Source: Yoonia sediminilitoris
GTDB lineage: Bacteria > Pseudomonadota > Alphaproteobacteria > Rhodobacterales > Rhodobacteraceae
Assembly: GCF_003058085.1 (NCBI RefSeq)
Contig: NZ_QBUD01000002.1
Span: 186,001 to 250,000, forward strand
Direction: 5' to 3'
Length of the DNA stretch: 64,000 nt
The translations under genes and the position numbers were made by a program. The notes under the pieces were generated by a model. It was given only the letters and a program-made list of their open reading frames with translations, made no database searches and had not been told where the DNA came from. Shown in pieces: positions 35,805-45,453 of this stretch. Every line of letters starts with the position of its first letter. Position 1 is the first letter of the stretch.

Positions 35805-38432
35805 ATGACTACCGCCAAATCCACCGTCACACCAATGATGGCCCAATATCTTGAGATCAAGGAACAGCATCCTGATGCGCTGCTGTTCTATCGCATGGGC
35901 GATTTCTACGAGATGTTTTTTGATGATGCCGTCGCCGCAGCCGAGGCATTGGACATTGCCCTGACAAAGCGCGGGAAACATGATGGCGGCGACATTCCGA
36001 TGTGCGGGGTGCCGCACCATGCCGCCGAAGGCTATTTCCTGACCCTGATCCGCAAAGGGTTTCGGGTGGCTGTCTGCGAGCAGATGGAAAGCCCGGCAGA
36101 GGCGAAAAAGCGCGGCTACAAAGCCGTTGTCAAGCGCGAGGTCGTGCGGTTGGTCACTCCCGGCACGCTGACCGAAGATTCTCTGCTTGACGCGCGTCGC
36201 CACAACTTTCTGGCCGCCTATGCCGTAGTGCGCGATGCAGGTGCGCTTGCCTGGGTTGATATTTCAACGGGCGCGTTTCACGTGATGCCCTGCGCGGGTG
36301 CAGCGTTGGGCCCTGAACTGGCCCGTCTGACCCCCCGCGAAGTAATTGTCGTTGACGGATCAGAGGCGGATTGGGCTGGAATAGTATCTGATTCCGGCGC
36401 AACTCTGACAACCTTGGGTGCCGCTGCCTTTGACAGTACCGCTGGTGAAAAGCGGCTTTGCGCATTGTACAAGGTCGGGTCGCTTGATGCGTTCGGTGGC
36501 TTTTCCCGGCCGGAAATTGCGGCAATGTCGGCCGTGGCCGAATATCTGGATATCACCCAAAAGGGTAATCTGCCGCTGCTGCGTCCGCCTGTTCAGGAAG
36601 GCCAGTCTGCCGTGATGCAAATTGATGCCGCGACGCGCAGATCGTTGGAACTGACCCACGCCATGAACGGCGGAAAACAGGGCTCGCTTCTGCAATGCAT
36701 TGATCGCACCGTCACTGCTGGCGGGGCGCGGTTGCTTGAACGGCGCCTGTCTTCGCCATCCTGCACCCTGACTGTGATTACAGACCGGCAAGACGCTGTG
36801 TCCTATCTGACTGAACAGGGACGGCTGGTCGAAGATATCCGTGAAAAGTTGCGCGGGACCCATGATCTGGACAGGGCGCTTTCGCGGCTGGCACTTGACC
36901 GCGGGGGGCCGCGCGACATGGCCGCCATTCGCAACACGATTGCGCAGGCGGCGTTGCTGCCCGCAGGTGACTTTCCACCAATTCTGGAACAGGCCGCACA
37001 GGACTTGAAAGGCCACGACGATTTGCTGGCGCTGCTTGACGATGCGTTGGTGGCAGAGCCGCCGTTGTTATCCCGCGACGGCGGGTTCATCGCACCGGGC
37101 TATAACGCCGAGCTAGACGAGGCACGCAAACTGCGCGACGAAGGGCGGTCTGTCATTGCAGCGATGCAAGCGGACTTCGTTGAACTGTCCGGCGTTGCAT
37201 CGCTGAAGATCAAGCACAACAACGTGCTGGGCTATTTCATCGAAACAACGGCGACCCACGCGGAAAAAATGATGGCACCACCGCTGAATAAAACTTTCAT
37301 TCACCGACAGACAACAGCCAATCAGGTACGTTTTACAACAGTCGAACTGTCCGAGATCGAAACACGCATTCTGAATGCCGGTAGCCGCGCACTTGAGATT
37401 GAAAAGCGGCTCTATTCCAGCCTGACACAGGCAATTGTCGCACAAGCCGGGCCGCTTGGCGCGCTCGGCCGTGCCTTGGCTGAGTTTGATCTGGCGACAG
37501 CACTGGCGCATCTAGCAGTGACTGAAAACTGGGTCCGCCCCAAGATCGACGACAGCCGTGCATTTGACATCAAAGGCGGTCGGCATCCAGTCGTGGAAGC
37601 CGCGCTGCAAAAAGATGGCGCGCCTTTCATTGCCAATGATTGCGGACTGACCGATGCACCGATCTGGTTGCTGACCGGCCCCAACATGGCTGGTAAATCG
37701 ACGTTTCTGCGTCAGAACGCTTTGCTGGCGATCCTTGGCCAAATGGGCAGTTTCGTACCCGCATCACAGGCCCATATCGGGGTTGTCAGCCAGATATTCA
37801 GCCGCGTTGGTGCATCAGATGATCTGGCGCGGGGGCGATCCACATTTATGGTGGAAATGGTGGAAACCGCGGCGATCCTCAATCAGGCGGACGATCGCGC
37901 ACTGGTGATCCTGGATGAAATAGGACGCGGAACTGCCACTTATGATGGCCTGTCCATCGCATGGGCCACGCTGGAACATTTGCACGACGTAAACAGATGC
38001 CGGGCGTTGTTCGCTACCCATTACCACGAGATGTCGACGCTATCGGCGAAACTGGACGGGGTTGAAAACGCCACGGTCACAGTCAAGGAATGGGACGGCG
38101 ACGTTATCTTCCTGCACGAAGTCAAACGCGGGACCGCTGACCGCAGCTATGGTGTACAGGTCGCACGATTGGCTGGTCTACCAGCCGTGGTGGTCGAGCG
38201 CGCGAAGGTCGTGCTGGAGGCGCTGGAAAAAGGCGAACGCGAAGGTGGCAGCGGGCGCAAAGCGATCATTGACGACTTGCCCTTGTTTGCCGCGACACCC
38301 CCGCCGGCCCCGGCGCAGCCCAAACAATCAGAAGTGGAAACCATCCTGCAACAGGTCATGCCCGACGAATTGACCCCAAAAGATGCGCTTGCATTGATCT
38401 ACGAGTTACGGGGCAAACTGCCAGATCACTGA
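35805..38432 (+). CDS. mutS: DNA mismatch repair protein MutS
   Basis: MutS recognises mismatches and small loops. The 875-residue protein has the mismatch-binding FYRMGDFYEMFFDDA motif near residue 30, connector and core domains, the ATPase GPNMAGKSTFLRQ (Walker A), LILDEIGRGTATYDG (Walker B) and FATHYHEM, and a C-terminal tail. Start 35805 follows a G-run; 126 bp separate it from maeB, enough for divergent promoters. No mutL is in the window. Confidence 0.97.
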   Translation: MTTAKSTVTPMMAQYLEIKEQHPDALLFYRMGDFYEMFFDDAVAAAEALDIALTKRGKHDGGDIPMCGVPHHAAEGYFLTLIRKGFRVAVCEQMESPAEAKKRGYKAVVKREVVRLVTPGTLTEDSLLDARRHNFLAAYAVVRDAGALAWVDISTGAFHVMPCAGAALGPELARLTPREVIVVDGSEADWAGIVSDSGATLTTLGAAAFDSTAGEKRLCALYKVGSLDAFGGFSRPEIAAMSAVAEYLDITQKGNLPLLRPPVQEGQSAVMQIDAATRRSLELTHAMNGGKQGSLLQCIDRTVTAGGARLLERRLSSPSCTLTVITDRQDAVSYLTEQGRLVEDIREKLRGTHDLDRALSRLALDRGGPRDMAAIRNTIAQAALLPAGDFPPILEQAAQDLKGHDDLLALLDDALVAEPPLLSRDGGFIAPGYNAELDEARKLRDEGRSVIAAMQADFVELSGVASLKIKHNNVLGYFIETTATHAEKMMAPPLNKTFIHRQTTANQVRFTTVELSEIETRILNAGSRALEIEKRLYSSLTQAIVAQAGPLGALGRALAEFDLATALAHLAVTENWVRPKIDDSRAFDIKGGRHPVVEAALQKDGAPFIANDCGLTDAPIWLLTGPNMAGKSTFLRQNALLAILGQMGSFVPASQAHIGVVSQIFSRVGASDDLARGRSTFMVEMVETAAILNQADDRALVILDEIGRGTATYDGLSIAWATLEHLHDVNRCRALFATHYHEMSTLSAKLDGVENATVTVKEWDGDVIFLHEVKRGTADRSYGVQVARLAGLPAVVVERAKVVLEALEKGEREGGSGRKAIIDDLPLFAATPPPAPAQPKQSEVETILQQVMPDELTPKDALALIYELRGKLPDH

Positions 38433-38499
38433 CTTTGACAGAGATCAACGCGCCCGGACTGGGCATCGTTAGTCTGTGAAGACATGAGGAGGATACCGA

Positions 38500-38916
38500 A
38501 TGTATTCACGAATTCTAGTACCCGTTGACCTTGAGAACGCTGACAAACTGACCAAGGCGCTTGATCTTGCCGGAAAGACCGCCAAGGAAAACGATGCCGA
38601 AGTGGTCTATGTTGATGTGGTGGATGCTGTCCCTACAACATCTGCGCGCACCGAAGGGCAGCGCGTCGCAGACCAACTAAGAGCCTTTGTCGCCAATCAG
38701 TCCGCGAAATACGGCATCAAGGCCAACGACCAGGTTGCATTGCGCGGAGACCTGCATTTGAACGTCGGTTCTGATCTTGTCAAAGCGGCCAGTGAGAATG
38801 ACTGCGATCTGATCATTATGGCCAGCCATATCCCCGGCTTCAAGGATCATTTGATTTCTTCGAATGCAGGGTATGTCGCTTCGCACGCGCCGATGTCGGT
38901 CTATGTCGTGCGCTAG
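38500..38916 (+). CDS. Universal stress protein (UspA family)
   Basis: 138 residues: a single Usp domain that begins MYSRILVPVDLEN and ends with IIMASHIPGFKDHLISSNAGYV, close to the G-2X-G-9X-G(S/T) nucleotide-binding pattern. AGGAGG lies 7 nt before the ATG. It follows mutS by 67 bp. Proteins of this family help survival under stress; which stress is not known. Confidence 0.92.
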   Translation: MYSRILVPVDLENADKLTKALDLAGKTAKENDAEVVYVDVVDAVPTTSARTEGQRVADQLRAFVANQSAKYGIKANDQVALRGDLHLNVGSDLVKAASENDCDLIIMASHIPGFKDHLISSNAGYVASHAPMSVYVVR

Positions 38917-38928
38917 TGTTGCGGGTTG

Positions 38929-38951
38929 GCCTGCCCCGTCAAGAGGCAGGC
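38929..38951. terminator. Hairpin between the converging usp and grpE genes
   Basis: GCCTGCC (38929-38935) pairs with GGCAGGC (38945-38951), loop of 9 nt. It spans the grpE stop. There is no long T-run on either side, so strength is uncertain, but its place between converging genes suggests a shared terminator. Confidence 0.5.
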
Positions 38952-39493
38952 GTGGAAGAGACACCAACCTGCGCAGGGCGTAGCAGCCGGTCATGAAGCA
39001 TGAAGCCCTCGGCGGCGACCTGAATGATTTCGCCTGCCTTTGTGCCGGGCACAGGCGCTTCGAACATGGCCTGATGCAACTGCGGATCGAACTTGTCCCC
39101 GACTTCGGGAACGATGGGGTCAATGCCATGCTTTTTGAAGACGCTGATGAGTTCGCGCATCGTCAGCTCGACCCCTTCAAGCAGGCCCGCATTCACTTCC
39201 TTTTCGCTTTCTTCAACAGACTGCAATGCACGGCGCAAATTGTCATAGACGGGCAGCATATCACGGGCCAGCTTTGAGCCGCCGTAATTTTCAGCCTCGC
39301 GACGATCACGGTCAGCGCGCTTGCGGGTGTTTTCAGCATCGGCCAGCGCACGCATAAATTTGTCGCGGAAATCGTCACGCTCTGCGCGCAATGCCTCAAG
39401 CTCTTCAAATGCCTCTTCGCTGCGCATATCCATGTCGTCGCCCTCGGCGGCGAGTTCATCAAGGCTTTGCAGTTCTTCTTCTTTGTTGGACAT
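38939..39493 (-). CDS. grpE: Nucleotide exchange factor GrpE
   Basis: GrpE releases ADP from DnaK. The 184-residue protein has the long acidic coiled-coil (about 10-80) and the C-terminal beta domain with VEGVELTMRELISVFKKHGI-type and HQAMFEAP motifs. It starts at 39493 (MSNKEEEL) and follows hrcA by 13 bp, so it is expressed with the heat-shock repressor. dnaK and dnaJ are not in the window. Confidence 0.96.
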   Translation of the reverse strand: MSNKEEELQSLDELAAEGDDMDMRSEEAFEELEALRAERDDFRDKFMRALADAENTRKRADRDRREAENYGGSKLARDMLPVYDNLRRALQSVEESEKEVNAGLLEGVELTMRELISVFKKHGIDPIVPEVGDKFDPQLHQAMFEAPVPGTKAGEIIQVAAEGFMLHDRLLRPAQVGVSSTPAS

Positions 39494-39506
39494 CAATCCA
39501 TTCCTG

Positions 39507-40571
39507 TCATGAGCGGTCGGCAATCAGTTTGCCCACCAACTGTGCGGTGTAATTTACGATCGGCACGATCCGCCCATAGTTCAGCCGGGTCGGACCGATG
39601 ACGCCGACGGCGCCAATAATCTTGCGGTCGGCGTTCATATAAGGGGAAACGACCAAAGATGAACCCGAAAGTGAGAACAATTTATTCTCTGACCCAATAA
39701 AAATGCGCACGCCATCGCCTTCTTCGGCCAGGTCAAGGAATTGGGCAATATCACGCTTGCGTTCAAGGTCATCAAACAGATTGCGGATGCGGTCCAGATC
39801 GCCCTCGGATTCGCTATCGGACAGCAGATTGCCGCGCCCGCGTACGATCAGCCTTTCGGTTGCTTCGTCTTCGTTGTCCCAAAGGGCAGTGCCGTTTTCG
39901 ACCAGCTCTGCGGCAAGATTGTCGATTTCCTGCCGCCGCGCTGCAATTTCACGTGCGATGACCTCACCCAGCTCTGACAATGTGTGCCCTGCAGTGATCG
40001 CGTTCAGGAAATTCGCGGCCTCACGCATTGACGACGGTGTTTGCCCGGGTGGTGGTGTGAAAATCCGATTTTCGACGTGCCCGTCGGCAAACACAAGCAC
40101 GACAAGCGCCTTTTCCCGCGCGAGCGAGACAAATTCGATGTGTTTGAGCGGGGCTTCGTGTTTCGGTGTCAGAACAAGACTGGCCCCATGTGTCACACCC
40201 GAAAGCGCCTGACCCACATTATCCAGCACGGTGGCAACATCCTGATCGTTGCTGCCAAATGTCCGGTCGATGGTTTCACGGTCTTTGCCGTCAAGGTCGC
40301 CGACCTCAAGCAACCCATCAACAAACATCCGCAGCCCCAATTGGGTCGGGATGCGGCCCGCACTGATATGCGGACTATTCAGCAGGCCCAGAAATTCGAG
40401 GTCCTGCATCACGTTGCGGATCGTGGCCGCACTGACCTTTTCCGAGAAGTCGCGGGTCAAGGTCCGGGAACCGACGGGCTGACCGGATTCGATATATCCT
40501 TCGACCACGCGGCGGAACACTTCGCGTGAGCGTTCATTCATATCTTTGATATTGGGCGTTTGGTCTGTCAT
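39507..40571 (-). CDS. hrcA: Heat-inducible repressor HrcA
   Basis: HrcA represses chaperone genes by binding CIRCE elements. The 354-residue protein opens with the winged-helix part (LNERSREVF-like MNERSREVFRRVVEGY, then VGSRTLTRDFSEKVSAATIRN) and has the GAF-like middle. The start is ATG 40571 (GTG one codon before); a later ATG at 40538 would give the NERSREVF start. No CIRCE repeat is seen at this operon. Confidence 0.95.
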   Translation of the reverse strand: MTDQTPNIKDMNERSREVFRRVVEGYIESGQPVGSRTLTRDFSEKVSAATIRNVMQDLEFLGLLNSPHISAGRIPTQLGLRMFVDGLLEVGDLDGKDRETIDRTFGSNDQDVATVLDNVGQALSGVTHGASLVLTPKHEAPLKHIEFVSLAREKALVVLVFADGHVENRIFTPPPGQTPSSMREAANFLNAITAGHTLSELGEVIAREIAARRQEIDNLAAELVENGTALWDNEDEATERLIVRGRGNLLSDSESEGDLDRIRNLFDDLERKRDIAQFLDLAEEGDGVRIFIGSENKLFSLSGSSLVVSPYMNADRKIIGAVGVIGPTRLNYGRIVPIVNYTAQLVGKLIADRS

Positions 40572-40580
40572 CACTTATCC

Positions 40581-40608
40581 ATATGGGGGCTGCACAATTA
40601 AAACCAAG
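40581..40608 (-). promoter_or_regulatory. RpoH-type heat-shock promoter of hrcA-grpE
   Basis: Read on the minus strand, CTTGGTT (40608-40602) is followed after 13 nt by CCCCATAT (40588-40581). This is close to the sigma-32 consensus of a CTTGAAA-like box and a CCCCATNT-like box with 13-15 nt spacing. The -10 box ends only about 10 nt before the annotated start, so the message could be nearly leaderless. Confidence 0.65.
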
Positions 40609-40686
40609 TTGGCGGCAGCGTCAATCGGGGTTGGATTTTGCATCCGGGCAGCGTAACGAGTGGCTGAAATCAAAAGGAGTGGTCCC

Positions 40687-41394
40687 ATGCGCCCATCTGG
40701 CCGTCAGACAAATGAAATGCGCCCTGTTACGATCGAAACAGGTGTGACGATGCATGCAGAGGGGTCTTGCCTGATCAAATGTGGTAACACGCATGTGCTG
40801 TGCACAGCCACAGTTGACGAAAAGTTGCCGCCATTCATGAAAAACTCCGGCCTTGGCTGGGTGACGGCAGAATACGGCATGTTGCCCCGCGCAACCAACA
40901 CCCGGATGCGGCGTGAAGCCAAGAATGGCCAGTCCGGCCGGACACAGGAAATCCAGCGCCTGATCGGTCGGTCTTTGCGTGCAGGCGTGGACCGTGTGGC
41001 ACTGGGCGAGCGGCAGATTGTAGTGGATTGCGATGTGATTCAGGCCGATGGGGGCACGCGCTGTGCATCGATCACCGGCGGTTGGGTTGCTCTGAAACTG
41101 GCGGTGCAAAAGCTGATGAAGGCCGGTGTTGTGATCTCTGATCCGCTGGTTGACCCTGTTGCCGCTATTTCCTGTGGGATCTATGCGGGGCAAGAGGTGC
41201 TTGATCTGGACTACCCGGAAGATAGCGAAGCTGGCGTCGATGGAAATTTCGTCATGACCGGCGGAAAGCTGATCGAAGTGCAGATGTCGGCGGAAGGGTC
41301 GGTGTTCAGCCGCGCGCAGATGGATGGTTTGCTGAATCTGGCAGAAAAGGGCGTTTCGGAACTGAAAGCGGCGCAAATGGCAGCAGTCAACTAA
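40687..41394 (+). CDS. rph: Ribonuclease PH
   Basis: RNase PH trims tRNA 3' ends by phosphorolysis. The 235-residue protein has [16 protein letters not shown] at the start, the phosphate-binding [15 protein letters not shown] region ([21 protein letters not shown]) and [19 protein letters not shown] start it at 40687, with AGGAG 7 nt upstream. Its stop shares one base with the rdgB start. First of rph-rdgB-hemW. Confidence 0.97.
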   Translation: MRPSGRQTNEMRPVTIETGVTMHAEGSCLIKCGNTHVLCTATVDEKLPPFMKNSGLGWVTAEYGMLPRATNTRMRREAKNGQSGRTQEIQRLIGRSLRAGVDRVALGERQIVVDCDVIQADGGTRCASITGGWVALKLAVQKLMKAGVVISDPLVDPVAAISCGIYAGQEVLDLDYPEDSEAGVDGNFVMTGGKLIEVQMSAEGSVFSRAQMDGLLNLAEKGVSELKAAQMAAVN

Positions 41395-41999
41395 TGCGGA
41401 AGTTCACAGGGGATCAGCTGGTTGTGGCAACCCACAACCAGGGCAAGCTGGAAGAAATTGCTGATTTGCTAGCACCCTTTGGGATTGGTCTGTCGTCAAA
41501 CAGGGACCACGGATTGCCCGAGCCCGACGAAACAGAGACAACCTTTGCAGGCAATGCCCGGATCAAGGCTCATGCGGCAGCAAAGGCCACCGGCCTGCCC
41601 GCCTTGGCCGATGACAGCGGGATAAGTATTGACGCCTTGGATGGCGCGCCCGGCGTGCATACGGCCGATTGGGCGGAAACGCCTGCGGGGCGTGATTTTG
41701 TCATGGCGATGGAACGGACACATCGGGAACTTGAGGCCGTGAACGCACCCTATCCCCGCACCGCGCAATTCAACTGCACCTTTGTGCTGGCTTGGCCTGA
41801 CGGACATGATGAAGTGTTCGCCGGTGTGATGGCCGGTCAGTTAGTCTGGCCGATGCGTGGTGAACAGGGTCACGGCTATGACCCGATCTTTCAACCTCAT
41901 GGATTTGACCAGACATTTGGTGAAATGGATCGTTGGGAAAAGAATAAAATCAGTCACCGTGCCACTGCTTTTGCCAAGTTAAAGGCCTGTTTTGGCTGA
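41394..41999 (+). CDS. rdgB: XTP/dITP pyrophosphatase (RdgB/HAM1)
   Basis: Removes non-standard purine nucleotides (dITP, XTP) from the pool. The 201-residue protein has VVATHNQGKLEEI, ETTFAGNARIKAHAAAKATG and LADDSGISIDAL, and GHGYDPIFQPHGFDQTFGEM, all hallmarks of the family. It overlaps rph by 1 nt and hemW by 8 nt. Confidence 0.97.
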   Translation: MRKFTGDQLVVATHNQGKLEEIADLLAPFGIGLSSNRDHGLPEPDETETTFAGNARIKAHAAAKATGLPALADDSGISIDALDGAPGVHTADWAETPAGRDFVMAMERTHRELEAVNAPYPRTAQFNCTFVLAWPDGHDEVFAGVMAGQLVWPMRGEQGHGYDPIFQPHGFDQTFGEMDRWEKNKISHRATAFAKLKACFG

Positions 42000-43149
42000 A
42001 GATTGGGAACATGGGGGCTTTGGGCTCTATATCCATTGGCCTTTTTGTCAGGCAAAATGCCCCTATTGCGATTTCAATTCGCATGTTGTGGCTTCCATCG
42101 ATCAAACCGCCTGGGCAGATGCGTATCTGAGCGAGATTGACCGCATCGGTGCTCTGACGCAGGACCGCGTGTTGCGGTCGGTATTTTTTGGCGGCGGAAC
42201 GCCCAGTCTGATGGACCCCGATGTGGTTGATGCGGTCCTGACACGTGTGCGCGCAACATGGCCAATGGCGAATGACATTGAGATCACCCTTGAAGCAAAC
42301 CCTACTTCGGTCGAGGCCGGGCGCTTTGCCGGATATCGGCAAGCCGGGGTCAACCGCGTTTCAATGGGGATTCAGGCGTTGAATGACCCTGATCTGAAGG
42401 CGCTGGGCCGACTTCATTCGACTACCGAAGCTTTGAAAGCCTTTGACATCGCCCGCACTGCTTTTGATCGTGTCAGTTTTGATCTGATCTATGCCCGACA
42501 GAGGCAGAGCCTTGCAGAGTGGAAGAGTGAATTAACGCAGGCGCTGGCTTTGGCGATTGACCATCTGTCATTGTACCAACTGACGATTGAGGATGGCACC
42601 GCCTTTGGGGATCGCTATGCCGCCGGTCGCCTTGCCGATCTGCCTGATGATGATCTTGCTGCGGACATGTTCGAGATGACGCAGGACATTTGTGGTTCTG
42701 CCGGATTTGCGGGCTATGAGATATCCAATCATGCGCCTGCTGGATCAGAGAGCATCCATAACCAGATTTATTGGCGCTACGGCGATTACGCGGGCATCGG
42801 ACCCGGTGCGCATGGGAGGTTGACATTGAATGGGCAACGGTATGCCACAGCCGCGCCGTTGGCCCCGGGTCAATGGCTGAAACAGGTCCGAACGACTGCA
42901 AACGGGGACGGATCCTGTGATATTCTGGATCTGGAATCGCAACAGACCGAGTTTTTGCTGATGGGTTTGCGGTTAACCGAAGGTGTTTCTCTTGCACGGC
43001 TTGGATTGCATAATAACGCTGATTTATTGCGAAAAATCAATATGTTATCAGATTCCGGTTTCGTGGAGGTGAACGAAGACCTTTTGAAGACAACCCGAAA
43101 GGGGCGCCCCGTCCTTAACGCCGTTCTGCGTGAACTGCTCGATGCCTAA
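41992..43149 (+). CDS. hemW: Radical SAM haem chaperone HemW
   Basis: 385 residues. The radical SAM cluster motif is CQAKCPYC (CX3CX2C), followed by VFFGGGTPSLM. Older annotation calls this an oxygen-independent coproporphyrinogen oxidase, but it lacks the extra N-terminal region of HemN, so HemW, which delivers haem, fits better. The start is TTG inside the end of rdgB. It overlaps parB by 4 nt, tail to tail. Confidence 0.93.
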   Translation: MAEDWEHGGFGLYIHWPFCQAKCPYCDFNSHVVASIDQTAWADAYLSEIDRIGALTQDRVLRSVFFGGGTPSLMDPDVVDAVLTRVRATWPMANDIEITLEANPTSVEAGRFAGYRQAGVNRVSMGIQALNDPDLKALGRLHSTTEALKAFDIARTAFDRVSFDLIYARQRQSLAEWKSELTQALALAIDHLSLYQLTIEDGTAFGDRYAAGRLADLPDDDLAADMFEMTQDICGSAGFAGYEISNHAPAGSESIHNQIYWRYGDYAGIGPGAHGRLTLNGQRYATAAPLAPGQWLKQVRTTANGDGSCDILDLESQQTEFLLMGLRLTEGVSLARLGLHNNADLLRKINMLSDSGFVEVNEDLLKTTRKGRPVLNAVLRELLDA

Positions 43150-44030
43150 TGACCAGACAAGGCCCGCAGCAAATCATCAAGCTGATCAAGTGATTTGTAA
43201 TTGATACTGAGTTTACCGCCGTCTTCGCCGGCCCTGTGGTCAATTGTGACTTTCATGCCAATGCTGGCGCTCAATTCGTTTTCAATCTGAACTGTATCGG
43301 CATCTTTGGGAACCGGCGCCCCGGACACTGATCTTTTCTTGATCGCCGGGCCCTGCTTGGCCAATTTCTCTGTTTCGCGTACAGATAGTTTGCGTTGGAT
43401 GATCTCTCGGGCGAGTTGGACAGCTTGATCATGCCCGATCAAGGCCCGCGCGTGTCCAGCGGTCAGCGCGCCCGTGACCAGATAGTTCCGAACTTCATCA
43501 GGCAGTAATAGCAGACGCATAAGGTTTGCAATATGGCTGCGACTTTTGCCCAGTGCGGACGCCATTTGTTCTTGTGTATGGCCAAACCTATCCATCAATT
43601 GCCGATAGCCCGCCGCTTCGTCTACGGGATTGAGGTCAGATCGCTGAATATTCTCGATAATCGCGATCTCGAGGACTTCGGTATCATTGTAATCACGCAC
43701 CACGACGGGGACTTCATGCAGCTTTGCCATTTGAGCGGCACGCCAGCGTCGTTCTCCTGCGACAATCTCATAGCTGTCATTTCCGTCTGACTTACGCACG
43801 ATCAGCGGCTGTATGATCCCTTTTTCGGCGATTGATGCCGTGAGTTCATCCAATGCTGTCTGGTCAAATGTCCGGCGTGGCTGATCAGGGTTTGGCTGCA
43901 CCTGTTCAATGGGGACTGAAAAATCGGGCCTTGAGGGTGACTGCGATGTCGATTCGTCCTGTGCGACATCTGACATCAACGCCGAAAGCCCACGCCCCAG
44001 GCCACGGGTGGATTTGGTATTACGCGCCAT
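43146..44030 (-). CDS. parB: Chromosome-partitioning protein ParB
   Basis: ParB binds parS near the origin, spreads and loads condensin. The 294-residue protein starts [12 protein letters not shown], has the CTPase/sulfiredoxin-like motif [12 protein letters not shown] and the helix-turn-helix around [23 protein letters not shown], and a short C-terminal dimerisation domain. It overlaps parA by 11 nt, and two perfect parS sites lie 1.4-3.3 kb away. Confidence 0.98.
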   Translation of the reverse strand: MARNTKSTRGLGRGLSALMSDVAQDESTSQSPSRPDFSVPIEQVQPNPDQPRRTFDQTALDELTASIAEKGIIQPLIVRKSDGNDSYEIVAGERRWRAAQMAKLHEVPVVVRDYNDTEVLEIAIIENIQRSDLNPVDEAAGYRQLMDRFGHTQEQMASALGKSRSHIANLMRLLLLPDEVRNYLVTGALTAGHARALIGHDQAVQLAREIIQRKLSVRETEKLAKQGPAIKKRSVSGAPVPKDADTVQIENELSASIGMKVTIDHRAGEDGGKLSINYKSLDQLDDLLRALSGH

Positions 44031-44826
44031 TGGAAGCCACTTTCACTGGTTTTGATTTTTTCATCACTTCTTTGGCCAAGGCCCTGTAGGCCATGCTGCC
44101 CTTTGATGCAGGATCATAAGCCAGAACAGGCAGGGCAAAAGACGGCGCTTCGCTGAGCCGGACATTGCGTGGGATCACTGTTTTAAAGACCATATCGCCC
44201 ATATTTTCCCGTGCGTCATCTTCGACCTGCAACGACAGGTTATTGCGCTGGTCATACATTGTCAGCGCAATGCCTTCGATCCGCAGATCAGGGTTTGCGC
44301 TGCGCCGAACGTCGCGGACCGTCAGAATGAGTTGGGATAATCCTTCCAGCGCAAAGAATTCGCTTTGAAGAGGGACGATGATGGAATGCGCCGCAACCAT
44401 GGCATTAACTGTCAATATATTGAGTGATGGCGGACAATCTATCAATATGTAGTCATAAATTCTGAGTGCGACATCACTTCCCCGCAGGACATTACGGAGC
44501 AGGAAGCTACGTTGATTGTTGTTGATTAGCTCAATATCCGCCGAACTCAGGTCAGTCGTGGCCGGGATAATCATCAGGTTTTCAACGGACGTTTTCTGGA
44601 TTGCGTCGCTGATCGATGCTTCTCCGGACAGGACGTCATATGTTGTCACATCTCGTTTGTTACTTTCGACACCAAGCCCTGTGGATGCGTTTCCTTGCGG
44701 ATCCAGGTCGATAAGCAGGACCTTTTTGTTTTCCTCAGCCAGCGCCGCACCAAGATTGATTGTTGTCGTTGTTTTGCCAACGCCACCCTTTTGGTTCGCA
44801 ATAGCAATAATTTTGGGCTGATTCAT
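44020..44826 (-). CDS. parA: Chromosome-partitioning ATPase ParA
   Basis: ParA moves the ParB-parS complex to the pole. The 268-residue protein has the deviant Walker [13 protein letters not shown] at about 8-19, the [10 protein letters not shown] motif and [11 protein letters not shown]. Start 44826 (MNQPKIIA) lies 4 bp after the rsmG stop; a longer frame runs into rsmG. Transcribed with rsmG upstream and parB downstream. Confidence 0.98.
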   Translation of the reverse strand: MNQPKIIAIANQKGGVGKTTTTINLGAALAEENKKVLLIDLDPQGNASTGLGVESNKRDVTTYDVLSGEASISDAIQKTSVENLMIIPATTDLSSADIELINNNQRSFLLRNVLRGSDVALRIYDYILIDCPPSLNILTVNAMVAAHSIIVPLQSEFFALEGLSQLILTVRDVRRSANPDLRIEGIALTMYDQRNNLSLQVEDDARENMGDMVFKTVIPRNVRLSEAPSFALPVLAYDPASKGSMAYRALAKEVMKKSKPVKVASNGA

Positions 44827-44830
44827 TGAT

Positions 44831-45451
44831 TCAAGGTCCAACACAGCGAAGGTTACGGATAGCAAGGATTCGACCTTCAGGATCAGTCAAACTACGATGT
44901 TCTTCAAGGTCAAACCGCCATGAGTCTCGGGCATCTGCGACTTCTGTCGCATAGCGTTTCCCCTTGTGTAGAAGAGCTGTACCAGTCGATTTAAGGTGTC
45001 TTTGAACCAATGGCATCATACTAGATAGTGCTGTGAGGGCTCTCGCTGATACAACATTTGCCTGTTGTCGGGTTGCGCTTTCGATACGATCGGACAGTAC
45101 GTGGGCATTCAGACCTAATTCGCGAGCCGCAGTACGTAGAAATGTCACTTTGCGCTGATCGCTTTCGATCAGAGTAAAGACAGTTCTTGGGCTCTTCTCT
45201 TTCGCCAGAATTGCCACAACTATTCCAGGGAACCCACCACCACTACCTATATCAACCCATTTCTCTACAATATCTGGTGAAAACCTATATAACTGGGCAG
45301 AGTCACTGACATGCCTCTCCCAAATTTCTGGCAAGGTCGAAGGGGAGATAAGGTTGATCTTTTGTGTCCACTTCGAAACCAGCGCGCTGAAATCTTCGAG
45401 CCGCTCAAATGTTTCACGTGAAACATTTACTCCACCTACCTGACAAGACAT
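44831..45451 (-). CDS. rsmG: 16S rRNA G527 N7-methyltransferase RsmG
   Basis: Formerly GidB. The 206-residue protein methylates G527 of 16S rRNA. It has [16 protein letters not shown] (SAM site), [12 protein letters not shown] and [12 protein letters not shown]. It begins [18 protein letters not shown]; the codons for NVSRET contain a perfect parS palindrome (45410-45425). The gene is clearly richer in A+T than the bulk of the window. It follows mnmG after 2 bp. Confidence 0.96.
   Translation of the reverse strand: MSCQVGGVNVSRETFERLEDFSALVSKWTQKINLISPSTLPEIWERHVSDSAQLYRFSPDIVEKWVDIGSGGGFPGIVVAILAKEKSPRTVFTLIESDQRKVTFLRTAARELGLNAHVLSDRIESATRQQANVVSARALTALSSMMPLVQRHLKSTGTALLHKGKRYATEVADARDSWRFDLEEHRSLTDPEGRILAIRNLRCVGP
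45410..45425. other. parS: parS centromere site in rsmG
   Basis: TGTTTCACGTGAAACA, the exact 16-bp consensus palindrome bound by ParB. It sits in the 5' coding part of rsmG, where it encodes part of NVSRET. It is about 1.4 kb from parB and 5.1-5.5 kb from the putative oriC. Confidence 0.96.
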
Positions 45452-45453
45452 AG

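Noticed and set aside
35679..36203. Upstream extension of maeB into mutS
   Set aside because: Antisense to mutS; AGGGG before ATG 35678 and the MAKNKLT start support the shorter gene.
40572..40686. CIRCE operator expected near hrcA
   Set aside because: No TTAGCACTC-N9-GAGTGCTAA-like repeat is present in the gap; HrcA presumably acts on groESL elsewhere.
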